This document shows positions 26,572 to 35,759 of a stretch of 64,000 nucleotides of DNA, piece by piece. The translations under genes and the position numbers were made by a program. How positions within the stretch are numbered: position 1 is the stretch's first letter; the number at the start of each line of letters is the position of its first letter. The notes beneath the pieces are model-generated. The model did not search any database. It saw only the letters and a list, made by a program, of their open reading frames with translations, and had not been told where the DNA came from. Source of the stretch: Desulfobacteraceae bacterium UBA2245 (lineage in GTDB: Bacteria > Desulfobacterota > Desulfobacteria > Desulfobacterales > UBA2245); NCBI GenBank assembly GCA_002347265.1, contig DDYB01000012.1, positions 1-64,000 of the forward strand, read 5' to 3'.

Positions 26572-29500
26572 TTATATTGAGGAATTTCCGGTCAGGAGTA
26601 GACTCATCAGATCTCCTGAGTGAAAGCCCACCACCAGACTATGGCCTCGAGTGCCAAGGCAAGAGGCCCCACCTATCGCCGGTTCTAGCATTCCGGGTAT
26701 TTCCGCGGCGGCTACTGTGGGCAGTCCTTCATCCACCGCCCAAACCTCCAGCCAGGGTGAGTCGAACAGAATCACGGCCAAAAATTCTCCATGCCCCAAA
26801 AAGGCAAGCCGCTTCACTGTGGTCTCCCGCCGGTGCTGCAGCACCCAGTCTGGACGGCGCCAGAATCTTTTCCGGACAGAGCGGAAAACCTCCACCGCTT
26901 CGCCGCCGGCCAAGGCAAGTTTGGCTCCGTCCGAGGAAATTGCCGTGTCAAGGTAAAAAAAAGATGGTTCTTTTTTGAGAACGACTCTTTCGCGGTTGAC
27001 CCCCGTAACCAGAGAAATCACAAGAGAGTCGCCACACAAATCATCCCTGTAGACGCTCCAGCAAAGGCCCGCCCTGCCAGCAGGTAGAATCTTCAGCTGA
27101 TTGCGAAAGCCTGAGCCGCTCCAGACCACTTGCATGCGCTCTTTTTTGATGTTCAGCTTCATGATTCGCCCGGTCTTCCCAGCAGCCAGTACCTGGTGGG
27201 GGCTAAGAGCCTCAAGATGGACCAGGCTTTCAGTCATCACCTGAATCCGGTTATGGTCTGGGGGTGGGAGGTGTGGATGCTGAACCCAAATACAACCCCG
27301 GGAGTCTCCAAGAAAAACTTCATCGCTTCCCGGCCTGGCAGCCAAGGCCGTAGGAAACCGCAGGGGCTGGGTGGCCAGAGGAGTGAGACCGTTTGATGTG
27401 AACCAACCCACGGTCTGTTCCAGTTCGCTCAAGGATACCACTTTTTCAGTGTCGGCAAGCTGGCATATGGTCACTTCAGCCAAATGCCCACTGGTGGAGC
27501 GGTAGGCGTCAGTTTGAGAAATTTCCCGTCCAAAAGTCTCTGTGCTGTAGAACAGGCGACCCGTGGCCGGGTTGACCTCAAAAACCGATAGAGACGAAGG
27601 GGCGGTGACACTGCGATGGAAGTTTTCGAGGCGCACCAGCTGGTTGTCTTCCCAATGCCAGGCGGCCAAGTGGCCAGACCCCGTAGCAAAAAAAATCCAC
27701 CCAGCTGAAGACTTGTCCTTGCCGAAGCGCACTTTCTGCGGCTTTCCCTGAATGCCTTCCGGATGAGCCTCGTAGTTCTTCAGGACGGCAAGAGAGGTGT
27801 TCGGATTCTCAACCGGGAGCAGTCTAATAGAGCGGTCCAAGCAAGATAAAAGAGCTTGCTTACCCATGGGGTTTAGGTCGGCATCAATCACCCGCGGGCA
27901 TTGGGGGATGAAGGTGACGGTGCGCCACGTATTTTTTTCCCAGCAGGTAAAGCCTGCCAGCTGTGAATCGTGCCCGGCCACGAAGAAGGCCATTGCTCCG
28001 TCAGGGGTGAGTCGCAGGGCGACCAGAGGTTGTGGAAGGTTATCAGCCAAGAGGGTGATACTGTTTTTTTCTGGGTTCCATGCCACCAGGGAGTGGTTTT
28101 GATCTACGCAAAAAATGCCATGGCGGGGATGGGCTGTTAGAATTTTTTCCCCCTCCCTGCCTGACAAGACAGCGTCGCTGGTTTCGATTCCTATGACACC
28201 TTCACGGGTGCTGAATGCCACTGTCAGATCCTGCCGGAGGGCGACGGCGACAATGCCGGAAGCGCGAATTCGCCGCCGGTCCAATGTGGTCCCTTGCACG
28301 GTGTCCCGCAATTCCAAAGCACCGTCCGCGGTGGCGGCGGCCAAGGCACTGCCGTTGGGAGACAAGGACTGGATACCGGTTGGAGTTTTGAGGGTCAATC
28401 GGGTACTTGATTTAGGCTCTGTTCCTGGTAAAGGGGCGGCTGCCTTGAGCCAAAAACCGCGTGCCTCAAGATGTGCATCCCACCGAGGTAGAACAGTTTT
28501 AAGGGCCGGCGCCACAGGGTCGATCCAGTTGAGGCGGTTAAAAAAAACCTGCATGGATAGCTCTGGGCGCCTGGCCATCCAAGGGACAGCCTGAACAAGC
28601 GCCTGTCGGAGCTGATGAAAGCAGGCACAATCCCAGCTATGCAATGCCCGGTCAAGATCGGCCAGTAGATCGTAAGACAAGCCCGCAGCGGCTTTGGTTT
28701 CCACAAATTCAGGGGCAGTGAGCGTTTCAAGTAGTTCTGAGCGCAATGCTCCCTGAGTCTGATGATATGGAAGTTCGGACAAACAGCGAAGATTCGGAAG
28801 ACTTTGACCGCTCTCTTGCCATTTGAGGGGCTGATCGAAGAAAAACTTGGCCAAAGCGCGATGCCGCTGGATTTGCTCAGTTTCGGGCAGAAATAGGGCG
28901 GCTGCCTCTTCGCCCATTTGCGGGTGAAAGAAACCCAGCAGTTCGGTATGGTCGGCACGCCGCAAGGATAGATAGGGATCCAGATCTGATTGCAGCCGTG
29001 CCCATATCACGACCGGCAGCTGCGTTTGCTGCGGATCATGGTGGGAACGCCGATTAAAGTCTTCCAATACTTCTTTGTCCTGTGAGAGTATTTCAAGCAG
29101 TTCATCCTCAGATAGGCCGTGACGGGCTGCCGAGAGGTAGCCCAGGCTGCGAGACACCAGAACATTGCCATGGTGATCATCGCGGGTAAGGCGGATGAAG
29201 AGATTTTTTATTAGGCCGGGGATGTCTCCTGGCAGTGCGATAGGTAACATAAAGGACCGCCAGTGGCGTGCCTCTTCAAAGGCGAGCTTCAGATAAAGAG
29301 GTAGACCTCGGCTGTGAGAAACTTCCGCAATGGTCTGCCACTGAGCTTCGGAGAGGGTGCGGCCTGCTCCTTTGAACCAAAGGGCCAGGACATCACAGAT
29401 CTCGTCAGGAGTGAGGGGGGAGAGGCGCATGAGATGGTCGGATGGCAGACGTTTTTCCAAAGTTTTCAAAGCTTTGCTGGGACATTGAGTTGAGACCACC

Positions 29501-30879
29501 AGCCTTACATAGGGGGGAAGGCGGGAGGGCATCCATGCAAGCAAACTGGCCGGATCGATAGGAGCCAGCTGATCAAGGGCATCGATTAAGAGAATGATAG
29601 GCTCGTCCAGTGTAGCTTTGGCCAAATGCTGAATGAATACCTGGACCAGTTCGGAAAACCCTGAGGTGTGGGCGATTTCAGCACCCAGTTGTCGGCAGAT
29701 GCCTTCCATAAGTGTGGCACCCAGAGAAGAAGCCGAGGTTGCGCCAAGAAAGCGGGTAACAATGGTGGCCTGCGGACGGCGCGAGCGAAATAATTCTACG
29801 CTCTTGGCCAAGAGTGCGGTTTTGCCGCTGCCCATGGGGCCCAAGATTGCAAAAGGATGGGGAGTGCCCCCTTCCAGGTAATCCATAATGGTCGCTAATA
29901 CCTCTCGGCGGCCAAGGAAAGAGGCAGCATGCTTCCGGGCAAAGCTGTTATGAGCAGCAATCTCCTCTTCTTGAGGAGTAATTTCTTTAAAAAGACGGAT
30001 CTGGGCAAGAATGATCCGGGAAAGGGCTTTGTAGGCATCATCGCAGAATTGTTTGAGATGTGTGTCCAATGGACGGCCTGTGCAGGTCACATTATAAGAG
30101 TATGAAGTAACGCCTTTGGTGTGCTTGACCATTTCCTTGAGCGCGCGCGCCTTCATTACACCGGCATCGGTACAAGTGCTTCCCGGTGGCAGGTCATCGA
30201 GGTTTTGAATGTTGCGGAGGAAGGCGAAGACATGTTCGCGCTCATCGGGAAGCTTCATCGCACCTTCGATGATCTCCTGGTGGGTGGCGGAGCATTCGAA
30301 CTTAATCCGTCGTTGGTCATTCTCCGGCCATTTGAGACTGTTTATAGCGCGAAGTAGTATCAATCGCATTCGCTCTTCCGTTTTGTTCCAGAAAGCATAA
30401 TCAGCTTCTTCGACGATTTCCTCCCGCCGGGGACGGAGCACATATTCCGCGGGCACGGCGTTGGTGTCGAGGCGATACCATCCTCCGCCGCCATCGGGGT
30501 GCGCTTCATCCCATGCCAGAAGCTTGCGATCTTCCGGATTGACCTGCGACAGGAGAACCTCAAACTCCGCCGCCTCAATCTGCGGTGGCAGCGGTATCCA
30601 GCCATAGCGATCGCCCAGGAGGATGATGAAGTTGGGACGTGGGGAAATGTCCTGACATCGTTTGAGCTCAGTCAGACAGATGTTCATGGTCTGCTGGTCG
30701 AGCGCCGCTTCCTCGCTCACCCCCCAGCGCAGGTCAATGGCTTGGAAGCGACAGCCGTTCTGGAGACAGAGTCTTTTCAATTTGGGGAAGACATCATCTT
30801 GCAGAGCGTTTCTCTCCGCCTCCAAATCGCTGAAAGTGGAACTCACAAAGACGCGAAAGGTTTTACTGGGTGAAGTCAT
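26572..30879 (-). CDS. DUF4062-STAND NTPase-beta-propeller protein
   Basis: This 1435-residue multidomain protein begins with a DUF4062 domain (FRVFVSSTFSDLEAERNAL and FQAIDLRWGVSEEAA), a TIR/SLOG-related fold often found in conflict proteins. A NACHT/AAA-type STAND module follows, with Walker A GPMGSGKTALL (~345) and Walker B IILLIDALDQLAP (~430), then a helical winged region. From about residue 830 to the end are repeated WD40-like blades (TPTGIQSLSPNGSALAAATADG is one). The architecture parallels TEP1/NWD-type and antiphage STAND proteins: a propeller sensor gating an oligomerising ATPase. AGGA precedes the ATG at 30879; a TTG six codons upstream is less likely. The exact effector activity is not evident. 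Confidence 0.75.
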   Translation of the reverse strand: MTSPSKTFRVFVSSTFSDLEAERNALQDDVFPKLKRLCLQNGCRFQAIDLRWGVSEEAALDQQTMNICLTELKRCQDISPRPNFIILLGDRYGWIPLPPQIEAAEFEVLLSQVNPEDRKLLAWDEAHPDGGGGWYRLDTNAVPAEYVLRPRREEIVEEADYAFWNKTEERMRLILLRAINSLKWPENDQRRIKFECSATHQEIIEGAMKLPDEREHVFAFLRNIQNLDDLPPGSTCTDAGVMKARALKEMVKHTKGVTSYSYNVTCTGRPLDTHLKQFCDDAYKALSRIILAQIRLFKEITPQEEEIAAHNSFARKHAASFLGRREVLATIMDYLEGGTPHPFAILGPMGSGKTALLAKSVELFRSRRPQATIVTRFLGATSASSLGATLMEGICRQLGAEIAHTSGFSELVQVFIQHLAKATLDEPIILLIDALDQLAPIDPASLLAWMPSRLPPYVRLVVSTQCPSKALKTLEKRLPSDHLMRLSPLTPDEICDVLALWFKGAGRTLSEAQWQTIAEVSHSRGLPLYLKLAFEEARHWRSFMLPIALPGDIPGLIKNLFIRLTRDDHHGNVLVSRSLGYLSAARHGLSEDELLEILSQDKEVLEDFNRRSHHDPQQTQLPVVIWARLQSDLDPYLSLRRADHTELLGFFHPQMGEEAAALFLPETEQIQRHRALAKFFFDQPLKWQESGQSLPNLRCLSELPYHQTQGALRSELLETLTAPEFVETKAAAGLSYDLLADLDRALHSWDCACFHQLRQALVQAVPWMARRPELSMQVFFNRLNWIDPVAPALKTVLPRWDAHLEARGFWLKAAAPLPGTEPKSSTRLTLKTPTGIQSLSPNGSALAAATADGALELRDTVQGTTLDRRRIRASGIVAVALRQDLTVAFSTREGVIGIETSDAVLSGREGEKILTAHPRHGIFCVDQNHSLVAWNPEKNSITLLADNLPQPLVALRLTPDGAMAFFVAGHDSQLAGFTCWEKNTWRTVTFIPQCPRVIDADLNPMGKQALLSCLDRSIRLLPVENPNTSLAVLKNYEAHPEGIQGKPQKVRFGKDKSSAGWIFFATGSGHLAAWHWEDNQLVRLENFHRSVTAPSSLSVFEVNPATGRLFYSTETFGREISQTDAYRSTSGHLAEVTICQLADTEKVVSLSELEQTVGWFTSNGLTPLATQPLRFPTALAARPGSDEVFLGDSRGCIWVQHPHLPPPDHNRIQVMTESLVHLEALSPHQVLAAGKTGRIMKLNIKKERMQVVWSGSGFRNQLKILPAGRAGLCWSVYRDDLCGDSLVISLVTGVNRERVVLKKEPSFFYLDTAISSDGAKLALAGGEAVEVFRSVRKRFWRRPDWVLQHRRETTVKRLAFLGHGEFLAVILFDSPWLEVWAVDEGLPTVAAAEIPGMLEPAIGGASCLGTRGHSLVVGFHSGDLMSLLLTGNSSI

Positions 30880-30980
30880 ATGCGTTTTTCCTGGCAAAAG
30901 CGTACCTTAAATCAAACCGGTTGCCCACATCAGTCTGTACTACTCTGAAAAAACCGAAAACGTCCTTCCTGTTTTTTTGA

Positions 30981-31235
30981 TTACAAAAACACCGCAAACG
31001 CTGCCGCTGTGAAAACAACAATTAGAAGGGGTAAACAACCTGAATTACGAGTCTCCGGCAATTTCTGCCTCAATATATGCGATTTCATCATACATTTCAT
31101 CTGAGATCCGCACACAGGGCATTTGACGTGTTGGGCTTCCAAAATCGAGTTCACTTGCGCGAACTGTTGAACACCGCATTCAAAGCATTTGAATGGGAAT
31201 TCGTTTTCCTGGAACGGTGATTTATAATCGGTCAT
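30981..31235 (-). CDS. Small zinc-ribbon protein with C-terminal transmembrane helix
   Basis: This 84-residue protein has two CxxC knuckles (FKCFECG and VKCPVCG), predicting a zinc ribbon, followed by a basic stretch and one membrane helix at the C-terminus (PLLIVVFTAAAFAVFL). The start lacks a strong ribosome site. It sits between the TIR operon and the STAND gene on the same strand. No function is recognised. Confidence 0.5.
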   Translation of the reverse strand: MTDYKSPFQENEFPFKCFECGVQQFAQVNSILEAQHVKCPVCGSQMKCMMKSHILRQKLPETRNSGCLPLLIVVFTAAAFAVFL

Positions 31236-31337
31236 TGGTTATTTATTATCGCGGGGTTAAGGGCGCTCATCACTCTACGGTTTCCGGTAGGCACAGCGGC
31301 CTTGATGTTAGGCATTCTCGCAAGTCCAGGTTACGTT

Positions 31338-32141
31338 CTATTCCCTGCCAAGAAATTTTGAGGCTCTCCGCCGTTCGATTTCAATCACCGTCGAGGCAAT
31401 AGCACATGGAGCTTCCTCATAGGGGACAATCTTCAGATCCTGCCGCTTCACTCCTGGCATGGGCAGGAGACGGTCCAGAACTGGTGCATAACCGTCTGGC
31501 GGAGTTAGAAACAAACACTTACGCCACAGGTAAGCACCCAAGATGTGTCGACCCTCGCGAAGAACGCCCTCTGTTTCAGCTGCTGCGTCGATGGCGAGGA
31601 TCGGCGCGATTTCCATCAATCTTGTGATTACTATCCACCAGTCGTCATTGTTGTTTGTCCGGAAGCAGTCGACAACCATCTCGTTCGATAAACTCGTATC
31701 CCAAGGCACTTCAACATCTAACAGGCTCACGACACGAAGCGGACTCAACCTGTACTTAATGGCGCGTTGCCGGCGGATGCTGGAGTGCGTCGACGTGCCG
31801 AGGATCAAAGCAACCGGAGGCGTTGTTGTGCGGACGTCCATCCACCAAATCAGGACGAATGGGGCTACGGCCACGATTAAGCCCGGCCATTCTCTTGCCA
31901 CGACCGCAACGACCAACACGCTGAAACCACCATAGAGAAGCGTGAGACGGGTCAATTTAAGGCTGTTTCCCTGCCGCGAAACGTCGATAAGCCTGCGAAG
32001 GGTCTCGCGTGTTTCGGGAAGTGTCGGGCCAAGCATGGACCGCGATCGCAACCAACAGTGCGCCGCGAGCACGCCATAGTAGGTCGCAATAACTGAAGTG
32101 GCCGCCGCTGAACTGAGCCACAGCACTTGGGATAAACTCAT
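31338..32141 (-). CDS. Multi-helix membrane protein, third gene of TIR operon
   Basis: This 267-residue protein has three hydrophobic segments in its first 100 residues (about 5-27, 65-82 and 84-99) and a cytoplasmic alpha/beta C-terminal half with VPWDTSLSNEMVVDCF, DDWWIVITRLMEIAPILAID and PPDGYAPVLDRLL. That pattern resembles a Rossmann-like soluble domain, but I cannot name the family. AAGGAG precedes the ATG at 32141; the longer frame begins with TTG. It follows the previous gene by 18 bases and has the same codon style as the two upstream genes, so the three probably form one transcript. Confidence 0.6.
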   Translation of the reverse strand: MSLSQVLWLSSAAATSVIATYYGVLAAHCWLRSRSMLGPTLPETRETLRRLIDVSRQGNSLKLTRLTLLYGGFSVLVVAVVAREWPGLIVAVAPFVLIWWMDVRTTTPPVALILGTSTHSSIRRQRAIKYRLSPLRVVSLLDVEVPWDTSLSNEMVVDCFRTNNNDDWWIVITRLMEIAPILAIDAAAETEGVLREGRHILGAYLWRKCLFLTPPDGYAPVLDRLLPMPGVKRQDLKIVPYEEAPCAIASTVIEIERRRASKFLGRE

Positions 32142-32159
32142 GGCTCTCCTTGAGAACAA

Positions 32160-33314
32160 CTAAGTGTCATGACCATATGAGATGCGCTTGATCTCTGCAT
32201 CACAAGCGTTGATCAACTCACGCTTCTCCTCTACCGATGTTGCCGCCTCGAGCCGCACTCGTGTGTCGTCCCATACCTTTGTGATAGCCGCGCACTGTTC
32301 TTGTGTGAACGGCCGTTGGCGAACTCTTTCGATCAGGGTCTCAAGGATGCCACGTCGCGCGCCGTTTGACCGCTCCTTCATTCTAATGAAGAAGCCGTCG
32401 TGAGGGTTCGAGCCCCGAAGTCCCATGCTGTGTCGCATCGAAGTGCGTGCCAACCAGCCGACCATAAGACCAATAGCGGCGCCGGGCCAACCGCCCAGAA
32501 CACCCCCCAAAACCGGACACAGCAAGAGAAGTATGGACGAGAAAATTTGGAGATGAAGAAACAGCCGGTCTCCCCTCCGTTCGGTGTCCGTCAAATGCCG
32601 CGGCATTCGCTCGATACCGTCCGACAGGTTTGTTTTATGCTCGGCCTTTGTTTGCGAGTTACTGTCTGCCACTGAGGGCGTGGAGCAAACAGGGGGAACC
32701 GCAACCTCGCCAGAAGAAATGTATTCTGCTAACACTGGGTCATCTGCAGCCAGTTCTGCCTTAACGAGAGAGCGCATGGCGGGAGATTTAATGACGCCGA
32801 ATGCGAGTTGTGCGGTCTCAACTCGCGGGAAATTACGGAGGGCATATCCGATCCAACGGGCAGCACCTTCGCCACCCTTTGTCTCAATCGCCACCATGAT
32901 TTGCCCTATCGGCGGATAGCCAAGTCGTGGTTCCAACTGCTCATTAATTTGGACGGCAACGAAATACGCTACCTCAGGTGGATAGTGGCTCAGGAGGTAC
33001 TCAGCGACACCTGCGTACTCAGCCACTGCTCGCTTCTTACGTGACAAGTCAAAGCGTCTGGTCAAGGCGGAAGCTTCCTGTGTCATGCTTAGGCCTTCCA
33101 CAGCCTTGGCGAACTGCTCATCGATGCGCCTCTGTGATGCTGCATATAGTCCCTGCAATCTTTGCATACCTATCTCGCTTTCGTTTTCCTGACTCTTAGC
33201 AGGGTGTCCCTTGGAATTAAACCACATCAGTACCTTCGATGCATCGATCGGACGAAGGCCCGGCATCGATAGCCGGCCGTAAGGGTTTTCATGGGAGCCA
33301 TTCCAATGGAACAT
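32160..33314 (-). CDS. Membrane protein of unknown function, second gene of TIR operon
   Basis: This ~384-residue protein has a charged helical N-terminal half with no known motif, and two closely spaced hydrophobic helices around residues 257-298 (FSSILLLLCPVLGGVLGG, then GAAIGLMVGWLA). A charged C-terminal helical tail follows (LETLIERVRQRPFTQEQCAAI). The frame is open further upstream and overlaps the TIR gene; the ATG at 33314, 16 bases after the TIR stop, is chosen from spacing, with only a weak AGG upstream. Location and orientation suggest it works with the TIR protein, possibly as a membrane sensor or effector. That is inference. Confidence 0.55.
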   Translation of the reverse strand: MFHWNGSHENPYGRLSMPGLRPIDASKVLMWFNSKGHPAKSQENESEIGMQRLQGLYAASQRRIDEQFAKAVEGLSMTQEASALTRRFDLSRKKRAVAEYAGVAEYLLSHYPPEVAYFVAVQINEQLEPRLGYPPIGQIMVAIETKGGEGAARWIGYALRNFPRVETAQLAFGVIKSPAMRSLVKAELAADDPVLAEYISSGEVAVPPVCSTPSVADSNSQTKAEHKTNLSDGIERMPRHLTDTERRGDRLFLHLQIFSSILLLLCPVLGGVLGGWPGAAIGLMVGWLARTSMRHSMGLRGSNPHDGFFIRMKERSNGARRGILETLIERVRQRPFTQEQCAAITKVWDDTRVRLEAATSVEEKRELINACDAEIKRISYGHDT

Positions 33315-33330
33315 GGGTTCGCCTGTGGAA

Positions 33331-34470
33331 TTATGCTTTTTTATTCTTTTCGGTGCTTGGCCGCAACTCTTCAAGTGTCTTTCTCGTTGCATCTTGCGGG
33401 CATGTTGAAGCACCATCTGCAATCTTTCGAAGCCGTTCCATGGCTTTCAATTTTGACGTTTCCGCCTTCCAGTCGAGTTTGTCAAGCAGGCTGTTAAATT
33501 CCTGGTCAAAAAGGTCGATCTTTGCCTTCATGCTAGGCGCATGGCGGGTAAAGATGGTCTGCCGGTAGCCGGATCCCTGAGAAGCAAATGCCGATTCAGC
33601 ATAGAACCAGTCGCCAAGTATCGTGATGCTCTCATGAATTCCACTTTCCCGGCAGAATGCAACCTGGTACTTTGGATCATTGCCGGTGGAAGAAAGAAAA
33701 TGGATCAGAGAGTTCAATCGGATCTTGCGTGCCGGCGGGCCGTACGCGTCGTAGGTCAAGTGGGGGTCGATGATAATTTTGAACCCGGACTTCCGGGCGT
33801 GGTGCTCAAGCGCGATTCGCTCGTCGCGCAGGCAGCGGTTGTGGAAGGCTCCCTTTTGTATGCCTCCGCATCGATCTTTCCACACCGGGTGGCTGATCAC
33901 CAGGTCCGGAATGTGCAGCGAACTCAGCCCGCCTTTTTGCCGGAGCATCGCGGTCCTTCCCAGTTGCTGCACCTGATTGGCATACCGGGCCATGAGCAGG
34001 GCACGGTCTTCGGAGATGGGCGCCGTTTCGTAGAGGGCGTGCGAATCGTCCAGATATCTCGTCAGCAGGGCGCTTACCGAGCATAGAGTCAGCTTCCGGC
34101 TCAACTCCGATTCGTGGTTTTCTTTCGCGTCTGTCAGCACGACTGCGTGAAGTTCGCGCAGCATTTCGTCAGGCAGCTTTCCCCAGGCTACGGGCAGAAC
34201 AGGAATGTTGAGCGCCAGTGCATATCCGATCTCCTGGTGGACCCAGCCGCGCTGACTTGAGGACTCTGTGATAATGGGCAGGAAGACATGAGCATGGGCG
34301 ATGAACATCTTGATCTGTTCGTGGAATCCCCAGCCATAGGCAAATCGTTCATCCCAAAGCGGTTCCAGACCTGAGTTTTCGATGACCGCGCAGACTTTCT
34401 CTGCGAGGGGTCTGTCCTGGTGAGAGTAGCTGATGAAAACACGGTATGCCATTTTGGACTTCTCGCCCAT
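33331..34470 (-). CDS. TIR-domain protein
   Basis: This is a 379-residue protein. Residues 7-135 form a TIR domain: YRVFISYSHQDRPLAEKVC (box 1), WDERFAYGWGFHEQI, a VFLPIITESSSQRGWV strand and the putative catalytic Glu in VHQEIGYALAL. Many bacterial TIR domains hydrolyse or rearrange NAD+ during antiphage responses. Residues 150-379 are unassigned, with HIPDLVISHPVWKDRCGG and FKIIIDPHLTYDAYGP, perhaps a sensing or nucleotide-binding module. AAGGAAG supports the ATG at 34470. It leads an operon with two membrane proteins. No Thoeris ThsA is present. Confidence 0.75.
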   Translation of the reverse strand: MGEKSKMAYRVFISYSHQDRPLAEKVCAVIENSGLEPLWDERFAYGWGFHEQIKMFIAHAHVFLPIITESSSQRGWVHQEIGYALALNIPVLPVAWGKLPDEMLRELHAVVLTDAKENHESELSRKLTLCSVSALLTRYLDDSHALYETAPISEDRALLMARYANQVQQLGRTAMLRQKGGLSSLHIPDLVISHPVWKDRCGGIQKGAFHNRCLRDERIALEHHARKSGFKIIIDPHLTYDAYGPPARKIRLNSLIHFLSSTGNDPKYQVAFCRESGIHESITILGDWFYAESAFASQGSGYRQTIFTRHAPSMKAKIDLFDQEFNSLLDKLDWKAETSKLKAMERLRKIADGASTCPQDATRKTLEELRPSTEKNKKA

Positions 34471-34660
34471 GACTGATTTTCTTCCTTTTCAGACTGTCTG
34501 CAGTCTGGAGCGTATCACGGAATCAGGACGGCAATGTTGACGATGTTGAATAATGATAATATTTTTGTCAAGTTTAATGTATATGATGCAATAAAAAACA
34601 AAAGGGTCTGATTCGCTGCTGAAATGAATTTTGAAGCGCATTTTGAAGAGGAGAAGGCCG

Positions 34661-35725
34661 ATGACAGTTCAAACAGATAAAATGCAAACAGCGTCCATGG
34701 TTCTCTACTGCCTTTTGCGCCGCAGAGGGTCGGGCGGCAAAATTCAGTTCTTAATGGTTCGCAAACAGGGGCACCTGACTTTTCCGCCCACCAAATTCAG
34801 ACCGGGCGAAACCCTTTACAGCGCACTGGTGCGTCCCCTGGAAGAAGACCTTGGGCTGCCAGGGGGATGCTATTTTCCCGAGGAAGAGCTGGAAATGATT
34901 CCAAATCACGGCGAAAGTATCCGCTATCCCGGATTGACCAAACAGTGGTATCTGTATCCGGTCACGATTTCGCTGAAACCGGGAACGATGTCGCCATCAA
35001 AAGTGCAGCAGGGTGAAACCGAATGGATGACCCTCAGCCAGATTGTGGCGCGAATCAAAGAGCCCAATGTATTGAAAATCGCTTCTTATATCCGTGAAAA
35101 GCGTCCGGACCTGCTCGATGCCCTGGATGCTGCTCCGTCAATGGACGCCCTTGCTTCCGACTGGGCGGGCAGAAACAACGGAGGCATTCGCGTCGTGCGG
35201 AACCGGGAATTACAGGAAATACTGGAGGTAGGGCACAGGGCGTTCAATCTGCGGGTCGCCGATCCGTATCTTCCCTACCAAAAACAGGGGCTGGGATTTA
35301 CCTGGAGCTTTTTCACGCCCAAGGATAAGCAGGATATCCATGTTCATGGCCAGCCGGCGGTGGAAATTTATGGCGTGCTGGAGGGCCGTCTTCAGATATG
35401 GTCCAAGCCCATGAATCAGAGAGGGGTTCACACCTGGCAAAAAATAACCCTGGAGGCCGGCGACTGGGCCGAGGTGGAAGCCTTATGCTGTCATTTCGCG
35501 TTCTGGGTCAAACCCAGGGGCAGGGGAACGGTCATCAAGGCGGCTGCCGGCGGCGAGCTGGCAGGGGTCGGCAAGATAGGCGTGGCCGGAAAGACCACCT
35601 GCAAGGACTGCAACGTAAGACAGCAGTGCATGCGTCATCCCAAGATGATGGAATTATTGCAGGAATATCAAAAAGAATTCAAAGAGCGCGATTACGAAAA
35701 AATCGCTTTGCTGGCAAAAGATTGA
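34661..35725 (+). CDS. Degenerate NUDIX domain fused to a cupin domain
   Basis: This is a 354-residue protein. Residues 10-150 look like a NUDIX fold (SMVLYCLLRRR, LTFPPTKFRPGETL), but the Nudix box reads GETLYSALVRPLEEDLGL, so the first REUxEE glutamate is Pro and another is Asp; hydrolase activity is doubtful. Residues 190-305 form a cupin with DIHVHGQPAVEIYGVLEGRL and a second strand set (LEAGDWAEVEALCCHFAFWV), likely metal-binding through its histidines. The C-terminus has a cysteine cluster, CKDCNVRQQC. AGGAG fixes the ATG at 34661. It converges on the sigma-54 activator and probably belongs to the neighbouring AAA/vWA cluster. Confidence 0.65.
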   Translation: MTVQTDKMQTASMVLYCLLRRRGSGGKIQFLMVRKQGHLTFPPTKFRPGETLYSALVRPLEEDLGLPGGCYFPEEELEMIPNHGESIRYPGLTKQWYLYPVTISLKPGTMSPSKVQQGETEWMTLSQIVARIKEPNVLKIASYIREKRPDLLDALDAAPSMDALASDWAGRNNGGIRVVRNRELQEILEVGHRAFNLRVADPYLPYQKQGLGFTWSFFTPKDKQDIHVHGQPAVEIYGVLEGRLQIWSKPMNQRGVHTWQKITLEAGDWAEVEALCCHFAFWVKPRGRGTVIKAAAGGELAGVGKIGVAGKTTCKDCNVRQQCMRHPKMMELLQEYQKEFKERDYEKIALLAKD

Positions 35726-35759
35726 GCCGATGGCAGGTTCAGCGTTTTCTGGTGTTGCT

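Noticed and set aside
33331..34470. Thoeris system
   Set aside because: A TIR protein alone is not enough: no ThsA-type SLOG/SIR2 partner is adjacent, and the two following genes encode membrane proteins.
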